DNA of 64,000 bases from Chthoniobacteraceae bacterium. Its GTDB lineage: Bacteria; Verrucomicrobiota; Verrucomicrobiia; Chthoniobacterales; Chthoniobacteraceae. Each line of letters opens with the position of its first letter. Position 1 is the first letter of the stretch. The position numbers were made by a program, and so were the translations under genes. The notes beneath the pieces are model-generated. The model was not told the DNA's origin. It made no database searches and saw nothing but the letters and a program-made list of their open reading frames with translations. Positions 8,809-17,775 of the stretch are shown here, piece by piece. The DNA is taken from the NCBI GenBank assembly GCA_028293625.1, contig JAQGOL010000034.1:1-64000 (forward strand), written 5' to 3'.

Positions 8809-9096
8809 ATGAAAGCCATGACCTGCCCGATCTGCTGTTCCACCGACATTCAAGGCTACCCCAAGCAACGTGGGCTTTATCCGTTAGGCATCGTCGCGAT
8901 TATTGGGCTGCCGTTTGCCTTGTTGCACCAAGCATCCGCTCCACAGCGGTATCACTGCAGCAGTTGCGGACAAGACTTCCCTCACAGGACGCCGGTTGCA
9001 CGGATTGCCCGCGTCTTTCTCATCATTTTTGGCGTTGCTCTCGCACTCCTTGTTCTGCTGGCTATCATTACGGCGACCTTGAGCCAGAGCTCCTGA
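8809..9096 (+). CDS. Small zinc-ribbon membrane protein
   Basis: About 95 residues. It has CPIC near the N-terminus and CSSCG in the middle, together a zinc-ribbon-like four-cysteine set, separated by a hydrophobic segment (GIVAIIGLPFALL). A second segment (VFLIIFGVALALLVLLAII) lies at the C-terminus. It is probably a two-pass membrane protein with a cytoplasmic zinc knuckle. Start candidates are GTG 8803, ATG 8809 and ATG 8818; the last has GGGA nine bases upstream. Function unknown. It is the first gene after the tRNA fragment. Confidence 0.6.
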   Translation: MKAMTCPICCSTDIQGYPKQRGLYPLGIVAIIGLPFALLHQASAPQRYHCSSCGQDFPHRTPVARIARVFLIIFGVALALLVLLAIITATLSQSS

Positions 9097-9541
9097 GTGT
9101 GATATCCGAACTTATCAGGATCGCTCTTCGATCCGACGCCAAGCAGGTCGTTTTCGAGCTTGATGGCGTCGATAACGTCCAAGTAAGCACCTCCGAAGGA
9201 CCAGCAGAATCAGGTATTCGAATTCCTCAGCCAGTTTTCGGCGGTAGTTTTTCGCGGCTGGCGGACGCGCCTGCCATGAGGCAAGCGACCAGGGCGACAG
9301 GGCCAAGAGATCGAGGAAATGACTTCATGTAATCGGGGTAGAAACTCTGAGTATACAAGTCAGCTGCGCTATCGCACCGATGCCATTTGATGGCTCTTCG
9401 GGCTCAATGGAGAATCGTCAATGCACCGCGTTCAATCTGTTTCACCATGGCTTGTTACCGTCTAAATGCGATTTTCATACAAGCATTCGCCGGGCTGCGG
9501 CGGAACGAAACTTCAGGGTTCGGCGCCTTTTTGAGCCGTGT
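9097..9541. other. Intergenic; possible frameshifted secreted-protein remnant on the minus strand
   Basis: From ATG 9328 on the minus strand a signal-peptide-like start (MKSFPRSLGPVALVACLMAG, then ASASREKLPPKTG) meets a stop. About 35 bases further a different frame continues with GGAYLDVIDAIKLENDLLG, then VGSKSDPDKFGYHTQE. The pieces look like one small exported protein broken by a frameshift. This is a low-confidence reading, and nothing else is seen in the interval. Confidence 0.3.
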
Positions 9542-9952
9542 TCATGTGGGGGGTGGCAATGTCGGTCGATTATCCAGTCCAAAAGTGACAAGTAACCCTG
9601 AAAGAAGCAGACCATAGACGAATGCGCCGTAGGCCATATCGAAACGAAAATGCAGCCACGTGCATGCGCCAAAGTAATGCCACAAAGTAAAGCAAAGAAT
9701 AAGGACCAGGCCAATTCTTGCCGGTAAGATGGATACCAAAGTAACAATGACCGCGGCATACACTACAGAAATGAGCAGGAGTGGCACGAGCCCTTGGCGC
9801 ATGAAATAACGAACCAGCGGATCGCCCTCGTTAGCAGCCATGGGCGTCATCCAATACGCTGCCGGCTGCCCCACCAAAGTGATGGTCAAATCGAAGATCA
9901 TCACAAGGAGCATTATCCAGCGAAGTTTTTTGATGTGCAGATCAGTTTTCAT
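9542..9952 (-). CDS. Hypothetical small integral membrane protein
   Basis: About 136 residues from MKTDLHIKKLRW (ATG 9952; the frame opens at 9997 but the extra residues are Arg-rich and unlikely). Four hydrophobic segments can be seen: WIMLLVMIFDLTITLVG, PLLLISVVYAAVIVTLVSIL, IGLVLILCFTLWHYFGA and YGAFVYGLLLSGLLVTFG. There is no recognisable family motif. It lies in the accessory stretch between the tRNA fragment and the 1232-residue membrane protein, on the same strand as the next gene but 93 bp away from it. Confidence 0.6.
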   Translation of the reverse strand: MKTDLHIKKLRWIMLLVMIFDLTITLVGQPAAYWMTPMAANEGDPLVRYFMRQGLVPLLLISVVYAAVIVTLVSILPARIGLVLILCFTLWHYFGACTWLHFRFDMAYGAFVYGLLLSGLLVTFGLDNRPTLPPPT

Positions 9953-10089
9953 GGACTTGGGGCGATGCCGGCGTCGAACGCTTGAACGCAGTCTCAACGG
10001 GGCGATGAAGACGTAGCGGTCCGATGGGACTCTCGTCGTGAGGGGAACGGTTTAAGAGCACCTTCCACATCACGCCCTTAACGTCAGCG

Positions 10090-10527
10090 TTAGGCCATTG
10101 GGATCGCATGGTGAGGCTCACGAGGTAGAAGGCGGTATGTGGCATGGAGAAACCATCGCGCCACGTAGAATGCAGCGAATAAGAAGATGGTTTGCAGCAG
10201 CCCCATTCGCCAATCGGTGCTCTGAAGACTAAATAGATTCTGAACGTGGCGGGGCACTCCACTGATTAGCCCAAATACGCCGAACGCGGCGAGAACGACC
10301 CAGATGCTGCCGAAGTAGCGATAACGGCCGCACAGAAGCAAATAGCCGCTGGCGAAGAAGACGCCGCAGAAAAGGAGCGTGAAGGGGATGAGAAAAAGGA
10401 GAAACGACCAATCGCTATCGACGCGCGTGACCGCGCCCCTCACCGTATCGAAAAGCATTAAAGCGCCCGCGGCAATGAATGCGATGCCGATGGCAATGCG
10501 AGAGCCTTGGATGAGCTTTGTTCTCAC
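10090..10527 (-). CDS. Hypothetical four-helix membrane protein
   Basis: 145 residues from a GTG start (MRTKLIQGSRIAIG). Transmembrane segments are visible at IAIGIAFIAAGALMLF, FLLFLIPFTLLFCGVFFASGYLLL, FGSIWVVLAAFGVFGLI and LLQTIFLFAAFYVARWF. No motif links it to a known family. It resembles the neighbouring 9542-9952 gene only in being a small hydrophobic protein. Its job is unknown. Confidence 0.6.
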   Translation of the reverse strand: MRTKLIQGSRIAIGIAFIAAGALMLFDTVRGAVTRVDSDWSFLLFLIPFTLLFCGVFFASGYLLLCGRYRYFGSIWVVLAAFGVFGLISGVPRHVQNLFSLQSTDWRMGLLQTIFLFAAFYVARWFLHATYRLLPREPHHAIPMA

Positions 10528-11032
10528 GAGCGACGCAGTAGAAGGCCTGACGTTTTAATGAACAGCAGCTGCATTTGCGGAAGAACGACAGAAGATAGAA
10601 CCGACACTCCCCTTGCAGATCCCGGCGTGCGGATTTCCCGCACTGGGCTCCTCTGAAGAACGCGCATTATGACGCAAGGCTCTGTGTTGCATGAGATTTC
10701 TATCCATAGTGGAAGGAAGGTTTGCAGTCTATATGGGCCTTCAACAATTCGTCGTTTGGGAAGTCCCCAGTTTGCCCACATCATATTGAATCCTTGGCTA
10801 CGGTTACTCTTTCGCTGGCTGCGGCGGTCAAGCCATCTCCAGGGAATCTTCTGCACTTCTTTCCAGCAGCGCTTCAGAGTCATCGTGTTGTCGATGACCC
10901 GTAATAGTTCCAGTATTCCCGCGGCTTCGCAGATAGCCTCTGCGCAACAGAATTCAAATTTGCGCTCGTGGGGCTTGTAAGTAAAGGAGCACCTTCGGCA
11001 CTTAGGATGGGAGGAATAAGCGAGGACGATTC
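10528..11032. other. Intergenic, holds group II intron-like stem
   Basis: Apart from the structured element at 10612-10655, no gene is supported. The frames open here have no family resemblance and no ribosome site. Confidence 0.4.
10612..10655 (-). ncRNA. Group II intron-like RNA stem remnant
   Basis: On the minus strand the sequence reads GAGGAGCCCA-GTGCGG-GAAAT-CCGCAC-GCCGGGATCTG. It has a perfect 6-bp inner stem (10627-10632 with 10638-10643) and an outer CCC/GGG pairing. This GGAGCCnnGTGCGG...CCGCACnnCGG pattern is typical of the RNA part of bacterial group II introns next to their reverse-transcriptase gene. The peptide reading SPVREIRTPGS of the same bases is the usual by-product. No reverse transcriptase is present nearby, so at most a fragment remains. 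Confidence 0.4.
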
Positions 11033-14000
11033 TCAGCCAGAAATCAACCGCTGAACAAGCTCAAGGCTGCCAAGGCCAGCTCCAGGAATAAGCACTCCGC
11101 GGACAATCGGGTTTTCGTGAATTCCTCCAAATGCGCCTTCTTTGATTTCTCGAACCAGTACGATGAGTTGCTCAACGCGGCGGACTCGGGCATCCTGGAA
11201 TTTTACGTCAGCGTCAAGCGCGTGTTCGAGCTCCGCAATGCGCTCGGGGGATTCAGGCCCGTCATTGGCTCGCCGAAGTAACAACCACTTCAAGGTTCTG
11301 GGCGTCTCAGGAGTTGTCAGGTGCCGGCCCAAGCGCTCCACAGTATACTCCCACCAGGTTTTTTCCGCGGGTTTCTTAAATCCCTCGGAGTCTACGAAAT
11401 CGAGATTTTGAAGAATTAGCCGTTTCATCCACATAGCCTCGGCGAGCGCAAGCTGAAGATGGCTAATCGTGCGCTCCTTAACCGCATGTGCCATACGCTG
11501 CATTTTCCAGGCAATCAATGCCAGCGTCCCCAGGGCGAGCGTGATTACAGCATAAAGCCCTGACAAACCCAACCACTGTTCGAAAAAACCGGAGTGGGCA
11601 CAAATCAAAACGAAGCAAACTCCGAAAGGATAGATTAGCAGATTGCCAACGCCGCCGGTGAGTTTTGCAACAAGAAGAAGCGACTCCTCGAGTTCAAACC
11701 CGAATGCCGTTGTGCCATGGCCCCAAATAAGACGTACAAAGCTGCGGCACCGCCAGAGTTGATCACCTACAAAAACACAAAGCACTCCTAAACAACCAAG
11801 AGCAATGGCAAGTGATAAACGATCGCATGCCCTGGGGAAAAACCCGCGTGAGTTCGCCGAGGGAAAGTCTGTCAACACCATCGCGACCACGGCAATCAAG
11901 AGCATGGCCAGAGTCAGACGCATCCACCGAGCCATGCACTCCGGATTTTGCGGATCAGACTTTTCAAGGTAGCGATCCCATTCAACTGCCTCATTAGGCG
12001 CGTCACCTTCAGCAATCTTTGGATCTGCGTTGGGGTTACTCCCTTGATCAATTTGATCGACGGAAGGGAAGTCCCTGGGCACTAGTCCCATTCCGTTCCA
12101 TCCATCAGGAATGCACTGATTAGCATTCACATGCCGAATACCGCCCGGTTTTCGACCTTCGCGTTCAAGAAAAAACCGAACCGTAAGCTGATCGCGTAAC
12201 GCGCATAGATCGCCCCATGCTGAACGCGTAAAAAAGAGAGCCATCGCCGCCGCCAAAAGCCGCAAGCTTACGGCGGGCCAGAGGTTCACGCCGTCGGCCA
12301 AATCCAAAGGGTCCAGACGATAGAGCTGCGGCAAATGCGAGCCGATAAACATGGCTGCCAAGGCAGTAATCGCAAACCCCAATATCCACCATGCATCGCG
12401 CTGATGATCCTCTCGCGGCCGAAGCGCCATCCAGGCAAGCGCCAGGATGCCGGCTACCGTTACAATTACTCCACTCCACCACGGAATCAGAACCCACCAG
12501 GTTACTCCCCAAATGGCTAGCAAGGCAGCATAAAACCACCATCCATCAGATTCCTTCAATGGCGTAGCTGTAATCTCCTTAAATGGGCCGCACTCTCCAC
12601 GCCTTAATTTTCGCACAGCGTTGCATTCAAAAGCGGGACGGCGGCTCCCCAGAAACAATTTAGACCACGCTACGTCAATTCTTGTGCCGGATTTGGAGTC
12701 GGTTGCCTGACCGCCACTCGCTGTCGGCTGACTGGAACTGCTCCATAGATTTCCGAAGTCAGAACAGAGACGTTTGCGAATTACTCTGTACCCGTTAGGG
12801 CGACCGCTCTTCGCCCACCAAAGTCGTGAGGAGACTCCAAATGCAATGGCAATGACAAAAAGCCCGAATATGGGCTGATCGCCAATCCAGCCTGAGAATT
12901 TGCGCCAGACCGGCCTGACACCTTGCGCTTGCCCGACGGCAGAAGCGTTCAAAGTCGCGTCTGCCGCGGGCTTGTCAGCAAAGTCCGGTGAATTACTTGC
13001 CGACAACAGGTGTGCGCGTCTCAAACCCATTTCGTAAAGGCGCACTCGGACAGTTTTGCGATCATCGGCGTTGAAAGCGGCGTGAATGGAATAGACCAGA
13101 GCCGACTGCGCGCTTGTGCGAAATAACGGCATTCGTCCTCCGTGACCTGTTATTTTCACCGGGTGCCGGCCATCAATGCCGAACCGGGTGGCTACGATCA
13201 GATTGTGGGTAAAGGCATGGTTCTCAGGCTGAAGAAATTCCGCATCCATTTCATTGGTAAAAAACAAAGCGTCTGGGAAACGCGGCCTTAATACCTTTAA
13301 CAACGCAAGCTTGTCGTCAATGTCGCTGCCAATTAATCCTATCGCTCGGATTGCCCCCGCCCCCTTGGCGCGTCGATTCCAATTTTCCCAACGCAGTTGC
13401 TCACCTAATCTGGCAATGTAGTCGAACTGGGTTGTTCCGAATGGAACAGGAAGTGGAGAGGGTTCAATTGAACGGCTAAGCGCCTCGCCGGGAGTGCGGG
13501 CCTCCAAAGCGGCTTGCCCGGCAATTTGAATCTCCGGGGCCGAGCCGGCAGAACGCCCATCGGGAGAAAGCCCATTGAGTCCTCTCAGATAGTTAAACCG
13601 GTACACATTATTTTCCCCCGACTCTTTCCTCATCTCCTCAGCAAACAGCTCGGAAAAGCTGGCGCCCCATTCGGATACCAATGCGATTGCCCCGCCACCA
13701 CCTCCAAGCCAGTTTCCCGTTCCAATCTCTTTGCCACGCAAGTTAATTTCCGTCAGAATTGAACGCACTGTGGCGCCATCAGGCTCAATGAGTTGATGGA
13801 TCCTGATTGGCCTTACCTTCTCTTTCGACGTGTTGACGTGAATAACTATTGAATCTCTGGGTTTATCATCCTTGTCTTTAAATTCTTTCAGCTCGCCCGT
13901 TGCCAAAGTATTGAAGACTTCAATTTCGGAAAACGGAGGAGATTTATTCGGGTCGGTTGAGTCTGTTACATTTTCCGCCAGCATGGCCTGCAGCCAATTG

Positions 14001-14731
14001 GTGCTAGGTGGGCTGGTAATCGACACCTTCCTTCCGTCCCCTGTAAGCCCTAAGATATCGGCAATACGACAGACTGCGCTCAGAGACCTGTCATCAAGTA
14101 AATTGGTATTGATATAGCAGACTCGAACTCTGGTTGCCGAACCTTTGCCCTCCTCTTTTTCAGTATACTTAAAGTCCTCAAAAGGCACTCGCATATACCA
14201 TTCCGAACCCGGGCGGACCAACTGCTTACCGTCATCGCCAAAGATGGTTCGAAACGAAAGGTCACGATAAAAAAGCTGATCTCCGTGGAGTGGCGAATAG
14301 CCCTTACTCCAAAGCGCTGCTTGTACTGCATAACGCTGCTGACGCCGCCACTCCGCCATGTCAGCATAACGAAATCCCCGAACCAGAACGAAAATGGTTG
14401 TCCCAATTTTGGCGATCCTGGCCTTCTCACTTTCGGTCGGAGCTTTATCGTCATCCGGATAGGCTGGCTCGCCATTAGCCGCCTCTGCAATCGAACCTTT
14501 GAAAGGCAGATAAGTCAGCGCGCCGGTAGCTTCGAGGGGGTCTTCCCAGAGGCGGCTGGAGGTCTTCTGGTCCAGGACCTCACCGGGGGACGTTGATCGA
14601 CGGCTTTCGGTTGCTGAGGTTTGGCTCGCAGGCTTGGGAATGCCCACAAACGGGACTCCTACCAAAAGGCTGATGAGCCATACCAAACCGACGGGAGCCA
14701 TCAGGCTGCCGGAGCGTGATTGTTCAGACAT
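11033..14731 (-). CDS. Large membrane protein with receptor-like extracytoplasmic domain
   Basis: 1232 residues, not recognised as a named family. Order: one N-terminal membrane anchor (VGLVWLISLLVGVPFVGI, residues 14-31); an outer domain of about 600 residues; then eight or nine hydrophobic segments between about 645 and 1090 (such as GLFVIAIAFGVSS, LLIAVVAMVL and YAVITLALGTLALIAW); then a ~140-residue charged helical tail. The outer domain carries AIALVSEWGASFSELF followed by NYLRGLNG, and near residue 465 AIGLIGSDIDDKLALLKVLR with PDALFFTNEMDAEFL and HNLIVATRFG. This resembles a type I periplasmic-binding (amino-acid receptor) fold. A ligand sensor or transport-coupled receptor is a guess. 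It sits alone in an accessory stretch, preceded by an AT-rich region with a perfect palindrome. Confidence 0.8.
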   Translation of the reverse strand: MSEQSRSGSLMAPVGLVWLISLLVGVPFVGIPKPASQTSATESRRSTSPGEVLDQKTSSRLWEDPLEATGALTYLPFKGSIAEAANGEPAYPDDDKAPTESEKARIAKIGTTIFVLVRGFRYADMAEWRRQQRYAVQAALWSKGYSPLHGDQLFYRDLSFRTIFGDDGKQLVRPGSEWYMRVPFEDFKYTEKEEGKGSATRVRVCYINTNLLDDRSLSAVCRIADILGLTGDGRKVSITSPPSTNWLQAMLAENVTDSTDPNKSPPFSEIEVFNTLATGELKEFKDKDDKPRDSIVIHVNTSKEKVRPIRIHQLIEPDGATVRSILTEINLRGKEIGTGNWLGGGGGAIALVSEWGASFSELFAEEMRKESGENNVYRFNYLRGLNGLSPDGRSAGSAPEIQIAGQAALEARTPGEALSRSIEPSPLPVPFGTTQFDYIARLGEQLRWENWNRRAKGAGAIRAIGLIGSDIDDKLALLKVLRPRFPDALFFTNEMDAEFLQPENHAFTHNLIVATRFGIDGRHPVKITGHGGRMPLFRTSAQSALVYSIHAAFNADDRKTVRVRLYEMGLRRAHLLSASNSPDFADKPAADATLNASAVGQAQGVRPVWRKFSGWIGDQPIFGLFVIAIAFGVSSRLWWAKSGRPNGYRVIRKRLCSDFGNLWSSSSQPTASGGQATDSKSGTRIDVAWSKLFLGSRRPAFECNAVRKLRRGECGPFKEITATPLKESDGWWFYAALLAIWGVTWWVLIPWWSGVIVTVAGILALAWMALRPREDHQRDAWWILGFAITALAAMFIGSHLPQLYRLDPLDLADGVNLWPAVSLRLLAAAMALFFTRSAWGDLCALRDQLTVRFFLEREGRKPGGIRHVNANQCIPDGWNGMGLVPRDFPSVDQIDQGSNPNADPKIAEGDAPNEAVEWDRYLEKSDPQNPECMARWMRLTLAMLLIAVVAMVLTDFPSANSRGFFPRACDRLSLAIALGCLGVLCVFVGDQLWRCRSFVRLIWGHGTTAFGFELEESLLLVAKLTGGVGNLLIYPFGVCFVLICAHSGFFEQWLGLSGLYAVITLALGTLALIAWKMQRMAHAVKERTISHLQLALAEAMWMKRLILQNLDFVDSEGFKKPAEKTWWEYTVERLGRHLTTPETPRTLKWLLLRRANDGPESPERIAELEHALDADVKFQDARVRRVEQLIVLVREIKEGAFGGIHENPIVRGVLIPGAGLGSLELVQRLISG

Positions 14732-15122
14732 TGAATTATGAGTGCCTGATAAATAATTTTGTTTGTTTCATCGGACTATCGAAGCCAAACTCCGAAGATA
14801 AAATGTATCGATTTGTGTTATTGTTAAATTGCGGCCATTGACAATTAAAATTGTCATATTGCTTAATTATTGTTTTCGACCTTGAGGGTTTATGTCTCGA
14901 ATTCGTTTTGGCCCGCGGGGAGCTCCGCGCTTATCCAATCGAGTGCGTTGAAAACTTTCGAACCGCGCCAGACCGCCCCAAACCACTCAAATATGCGCGA
15001 TTTCCGCGGTGTGAACTGTGATTTTCCAGCCTGGTGCCAAGGCTTTGCGTTCTGCTTTCCTTCACCTGTATCGACTCAGGCTTGCACCGCAGTGCGACGT
15101 CACGGCATTTTGAAAATACCCC
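14732..15122. other. AT-rich divergent intergenic region
   Basis: The region separates the minus-strand 1232-residue membrane protein from the plus-strand Tat-exported protein. Positions 14740-14880 are conspicuously AT-rich compared with the flanks and contain the palindrome at 14839-14856. On the minus strand TTGTCA (14856-14851) lies 17 bases before ATAACA, a possible weak promoter for the membrane protein. The remainder holds no supported gene. Confidence 0.45.
14839..14856. promoter_or_regulatory. Perfect palindrome, probable repressor operator
   Basis: TGACAATTAAAATTGTCA has two perfect 8-bp arms around a 2-bp centre. It overlaps possible -35 hexamers on both strands: TTGACA on plus at 14838-14843 and TTGTCA on minus. 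It is centred about 115 bp upstream of the membrane protein start and 275 bp upstream of the divergent exported protein. The binding regulator is unknown. Confidence 0.55.
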
Positions 15123-17384
15123 ATGAACCCGATCACCTCACGCCGCGACTTCCTCGCAAGGACAACCCTTGGCATCGCCTCGCTCTCTTTCCTTCCAAGG
15201 TCGCTCTTCGCGGAGGATGCTTTACCAATATTGCCGGCCGGCGGTTCACCGGTGCCACTGGAAGCCGCGTGGTTTCCTAGTCGCGTCCATGCGTTTGTGT
15301 GGAGGAACTGGCCGCTTGTGTCGCTGGAGCGCATGGCCGCCGTGGTGGGTGCCAAGGCGGAGGATCTCGCGGGAATTGGCCGCAGCATGGGACTGGAGCC
15401 GCCCCGCGGCCTGAGCGAGGCGCAACGGCGGCGGGCGCACCTAACCATCATCCGGCGCAACTGGCACCTGCTGCCCTATGACCAGATCCTTACTTTGCTT
15501 GGCTGGACCGCCGAGCAGCTCGCTTACACCTTGCGCGAGGATGATTTTTTCTTTCACAAAGTAGGGCAGCTCAAGCCGAAGAGTTCTACCTTGCGCTGGG
15601 CCGCTCCGACGGCCGCGGAAAGCGCGCGCGCGGAAGAGATCGCACAGATTGTGCGCGAGCATTTCCAAAACGGCGGGCTGGAGGGCAAGCAACCGTTGTT
15701 CACGTTCATCGAGACGTTGAAAGCGCCGCTCGCACCGGCCTCCAGACCTGGCGCCGTCGTGGACAATGAGGCGCCGTTGCGCATGGGCTACTCTTACTTC
15801 GCGTTGTGCGGCGATCCTTTGCTCGATCCCGCGCTCGATCCGTATCCAGATGGACTTCTTGCCCGGCTCGCGGCGGTGGGCGAGAACGCAGTCTGGCTGC
15901 ACGTGGAATTGAGCCATCTCGCGCCGGTGCCATGGGCGCAAAACAAGCATATTGAGCAGCGGCTTGACGCCTTGCGTGAGCTGGTCGCGCGCGCGGCAAC
16001 GCATGGCATAAAGATCTTTCTTTACTTCAACGAGCCGCGTTCGTTGCCGACCTCATCGCCGGTTTTTAACCAACATCCCGACTGGCGTGGTGTTGAAGAG
16101 AATGGATTCAATTCCGTCTGCACCAGCGCCCCGGAAGTGCGGGCGGCGATCCGCAATGGCATCGCCGGCCTCTGCCGCGCGGTGCCCGATCTCGGCGGCT
16201 TTTTTACGATCACCGCCTCCGAGAATCTCACAAGCTGCTGGTCCCATGGCCAGGGTGCCAGGTGTCCGCGTTGCAAAGAGCGCACGCCCGCCGAAGTCAT
16301 CGCCGAAGTTAGCGCGACGATCGATGAAGGGATCCGTGCGGCAGGCGGCAGGCAGCGATACATTGCGTGGGATTGGGGTTGGAACGATGAATGGGCGCTG
16401 GATGTCATCGAGCGTCTGCCCACGAGCGTTGAACTCCAGAGCGTGAGCGAGTGGAGCCTTCCTATCGAGCGCGGCGGAGTCAAATCGGTTGTCGGCGAAT
16501 ACAGCATTAGCTCGATCGGGCCCGGGCCACGCGCGCAACGACACTGGCAGGCGGCAAAGAAGCGCGGTCTGCGAGTGGTGGCGAAAATTCAATGCGGCAA
16601 CACATGGGAACTCTCCGCCGTGCCGTATCTGCCGGTGCTGGAAAACATCACGCGCCATGCAACGGCGTTGCGCGACCTCGGAGTCAAAGACATCATGCTT
16701 GGCTGGACAACCGGTTGCCATCCCTCGCCGAATATCGAGGCGATTTCGGAAATCAACGCCGGCGGCACGCTCGACACGCTGGCCATTAAACGCCATGGCG
16801 AAACGAATGCCGCCGCCGCCGCCATCTTCTGGCGCGAATGCAGCGCCGCCTTCCGCGAGTTTCCATATCACATCAGCGTGGTGTATCAGGCTCCGCTTCA
16901 GATGGGGCCGGCCAATCCGCTCTGGGCGGCTCCCACGGGTTATAGCGCGTGCATGGTCGGCATCCCGTATGATGATCTTAATGCCTGGCGTGCTATCTAT
17001 CCCGCAGAGATATTTTCCGCGCAGTTGGAGAAGGTCGCCGCCGGATTCGACGCTGCGATTGCCAAGCTGCGCGCAGCCGTCGCCATCCCACCGCCCGAGC
17101 TTGCCGAAGAACTTCTCTTTGCTGAAGTAGCCGCGCTCCACTTTGCCAGCGTCGCAAACCAAGCCCGGGCTGTCGTTGCCCGCGAGGCCAAAGAGAACGC
17201 CACGCTGGCCCGGATTTGCGACGCTGAAATCAGGCTCGCCATCCAACTGCATGCGCTGCAAAGCCGCGATTCCCGCATCGGTTTTGAGGCATCGAACCAG
17301 TATTACTACATCCCGCATGATCTTGTGGAAAAAGTCATCAACTGCCACTGGCTCGCATCACGCCTCAGAGCGCCAGCAGAGTAG
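15123..17384 (+). CDS. Tat-exported glycoside-hydrolase-like protein
   Basis: 753 residues beginning with a twin-arginine signal, TSRRDFLARTTLGIASLSFLP, followed by an Ala-rich cleavage zone. An N-terminal ~150-residue region (MGLEPPRGLSEAQRRRAHL, ILTLLGWTAEQLAYTLREDDF) precedes a central region with beta/alpha-barrel features: MGYSYFALCGDPL, WLHVELSHLAP, GIKIFLYFNEPRSLP, FFTITASENLTSCW, YIAWDWGWNDEW and IMLGWTTGCHPSPN. A CPRC pair follows the ASEN strand. The layout recalls GH20-type or related hexosaminidase-like barrels common in Verrucomicrobiota, but no diagnostic Asp-Glu catalytic pair could be fixed. The C-terminal third is helical. It stands alone, with the next gene 390 bp downstream. 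Confidence 0.65.
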   Translation: MNPITSRRDFLARTTLGIASLSFLPRSLFAEDALPILPAGGSPVPLEAAWFPSRVHAFVWRNWPLVSLERMAAVVGAKAEDLAGIGRSMGLEPPRGLSEAQRRRAHLTIIRRNWHLLPYDQILTLLGWTAEQLAYTLREDDFFFHKVGQLKPKSSTLRWAAPTAAESARAEEIAQIVREHFQNGGLEGKQPLFTFIETLKAPLAPASRPGAVVDNEAPLRMGYSYFALCGDPLLDPALDPYPDGLLARLAAVGENAVWLHVELSHLAPVPWAQNKHIEQRLDALRELVARAATHGIKIFLYFNEPRSLPTSSPVFNQHPDWRGVEENGFNSVCTSAPEVRAAIRNGIAGLCRAVPDLGGFFTITASENLTSCWSHGQGARCPRCKERTPAEVIAEVSATIDEGIRAAGGRQRYIAWDWGWNDEWALDVIERLPTSVELQSVSEWSLPIERGGVKSVVGEYSISSIGPGPRAQRHWQAAKKRGLRVVAKIQCGNTWELSAVPYLPVLENITRHATALRDLGVKDIMLGWTTGCHPSPNIEAISEINAGGTLDTLAIKRHGETNAAAAAIFWRECSAAFREFPYHISVVYQAPLQMGPANPLWAAPTGYSACMVGIPYDDLNAWRAIYPAEIFSAQLEKVAAGFDAAIAKLRAAVAIPPPELAEELLFAEVAALHFASVANQARAVVAREAKENATLARICDAEIRLAIQLHALQSRDSRIGFEASNQYYYIPHDLVEKVINCHWLASRLRAPAE

Positions 17385-17775
17385 CACCCGGCGTGGAAGT
17401 AATTCCGGTTTGCAATCGGCCGGATTCTTACTCCAGCTACTTCCCCACTGCCGACAGGTTCGGCAAGAGCGTCGGATCATACTTCGCGCCTTTGGAAATC
17501 TGGATTTCGGCTAAAACCGGATATTGAGATTACTTGTAAAGGCGACGGAATTACGGCATTGGATCAATTCCTTCGAGCTCGGACGACTTGTGATGAGCCG
17601 CCCTTATTTGCAGCTGCTGGATAGAGCGTTTCATTGCCGATAAGCGTGTCGTTTTCGTCAAGGAGCTATTTCTTCGGCATACACGCGAAAATATGATGCG
17701 CGTTTCCCCACTTTGGCACGTGCTTTTAACCAGGAGTTCCTCCGTTTGCCACATAGGATCTCCAGAACGGAAGCC
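17385..17775. other. Intergenic, nothing recognised
   Basis: No gene, repeat or convincing terminator was seen between the Tat-exported protein and the PEP-CTERM protein. The minus-strand frame at 17551-17781 shows no family resemblance. Confidence 0.5.

Noticed and set aside
8521-8849. Minus-strand proteins containing RTRNLLI and TYLLTGRR
   Set aside because: They are antisense readings of the tRNA fragment and the adjoining GTAA repeat.
16053-17348. Minus-strand 431-codon frame opposite the Tat-exported protein
   Set aside because: Shadow of a GC-rich gene; the plus frame carries a Tat signal and barrel strands.
17379-17400. GCACCCG after the exported protein as the missing 5' half of the tRNA
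   Set aside because: Bases following it do not form a D arm; chance match of seven bases.
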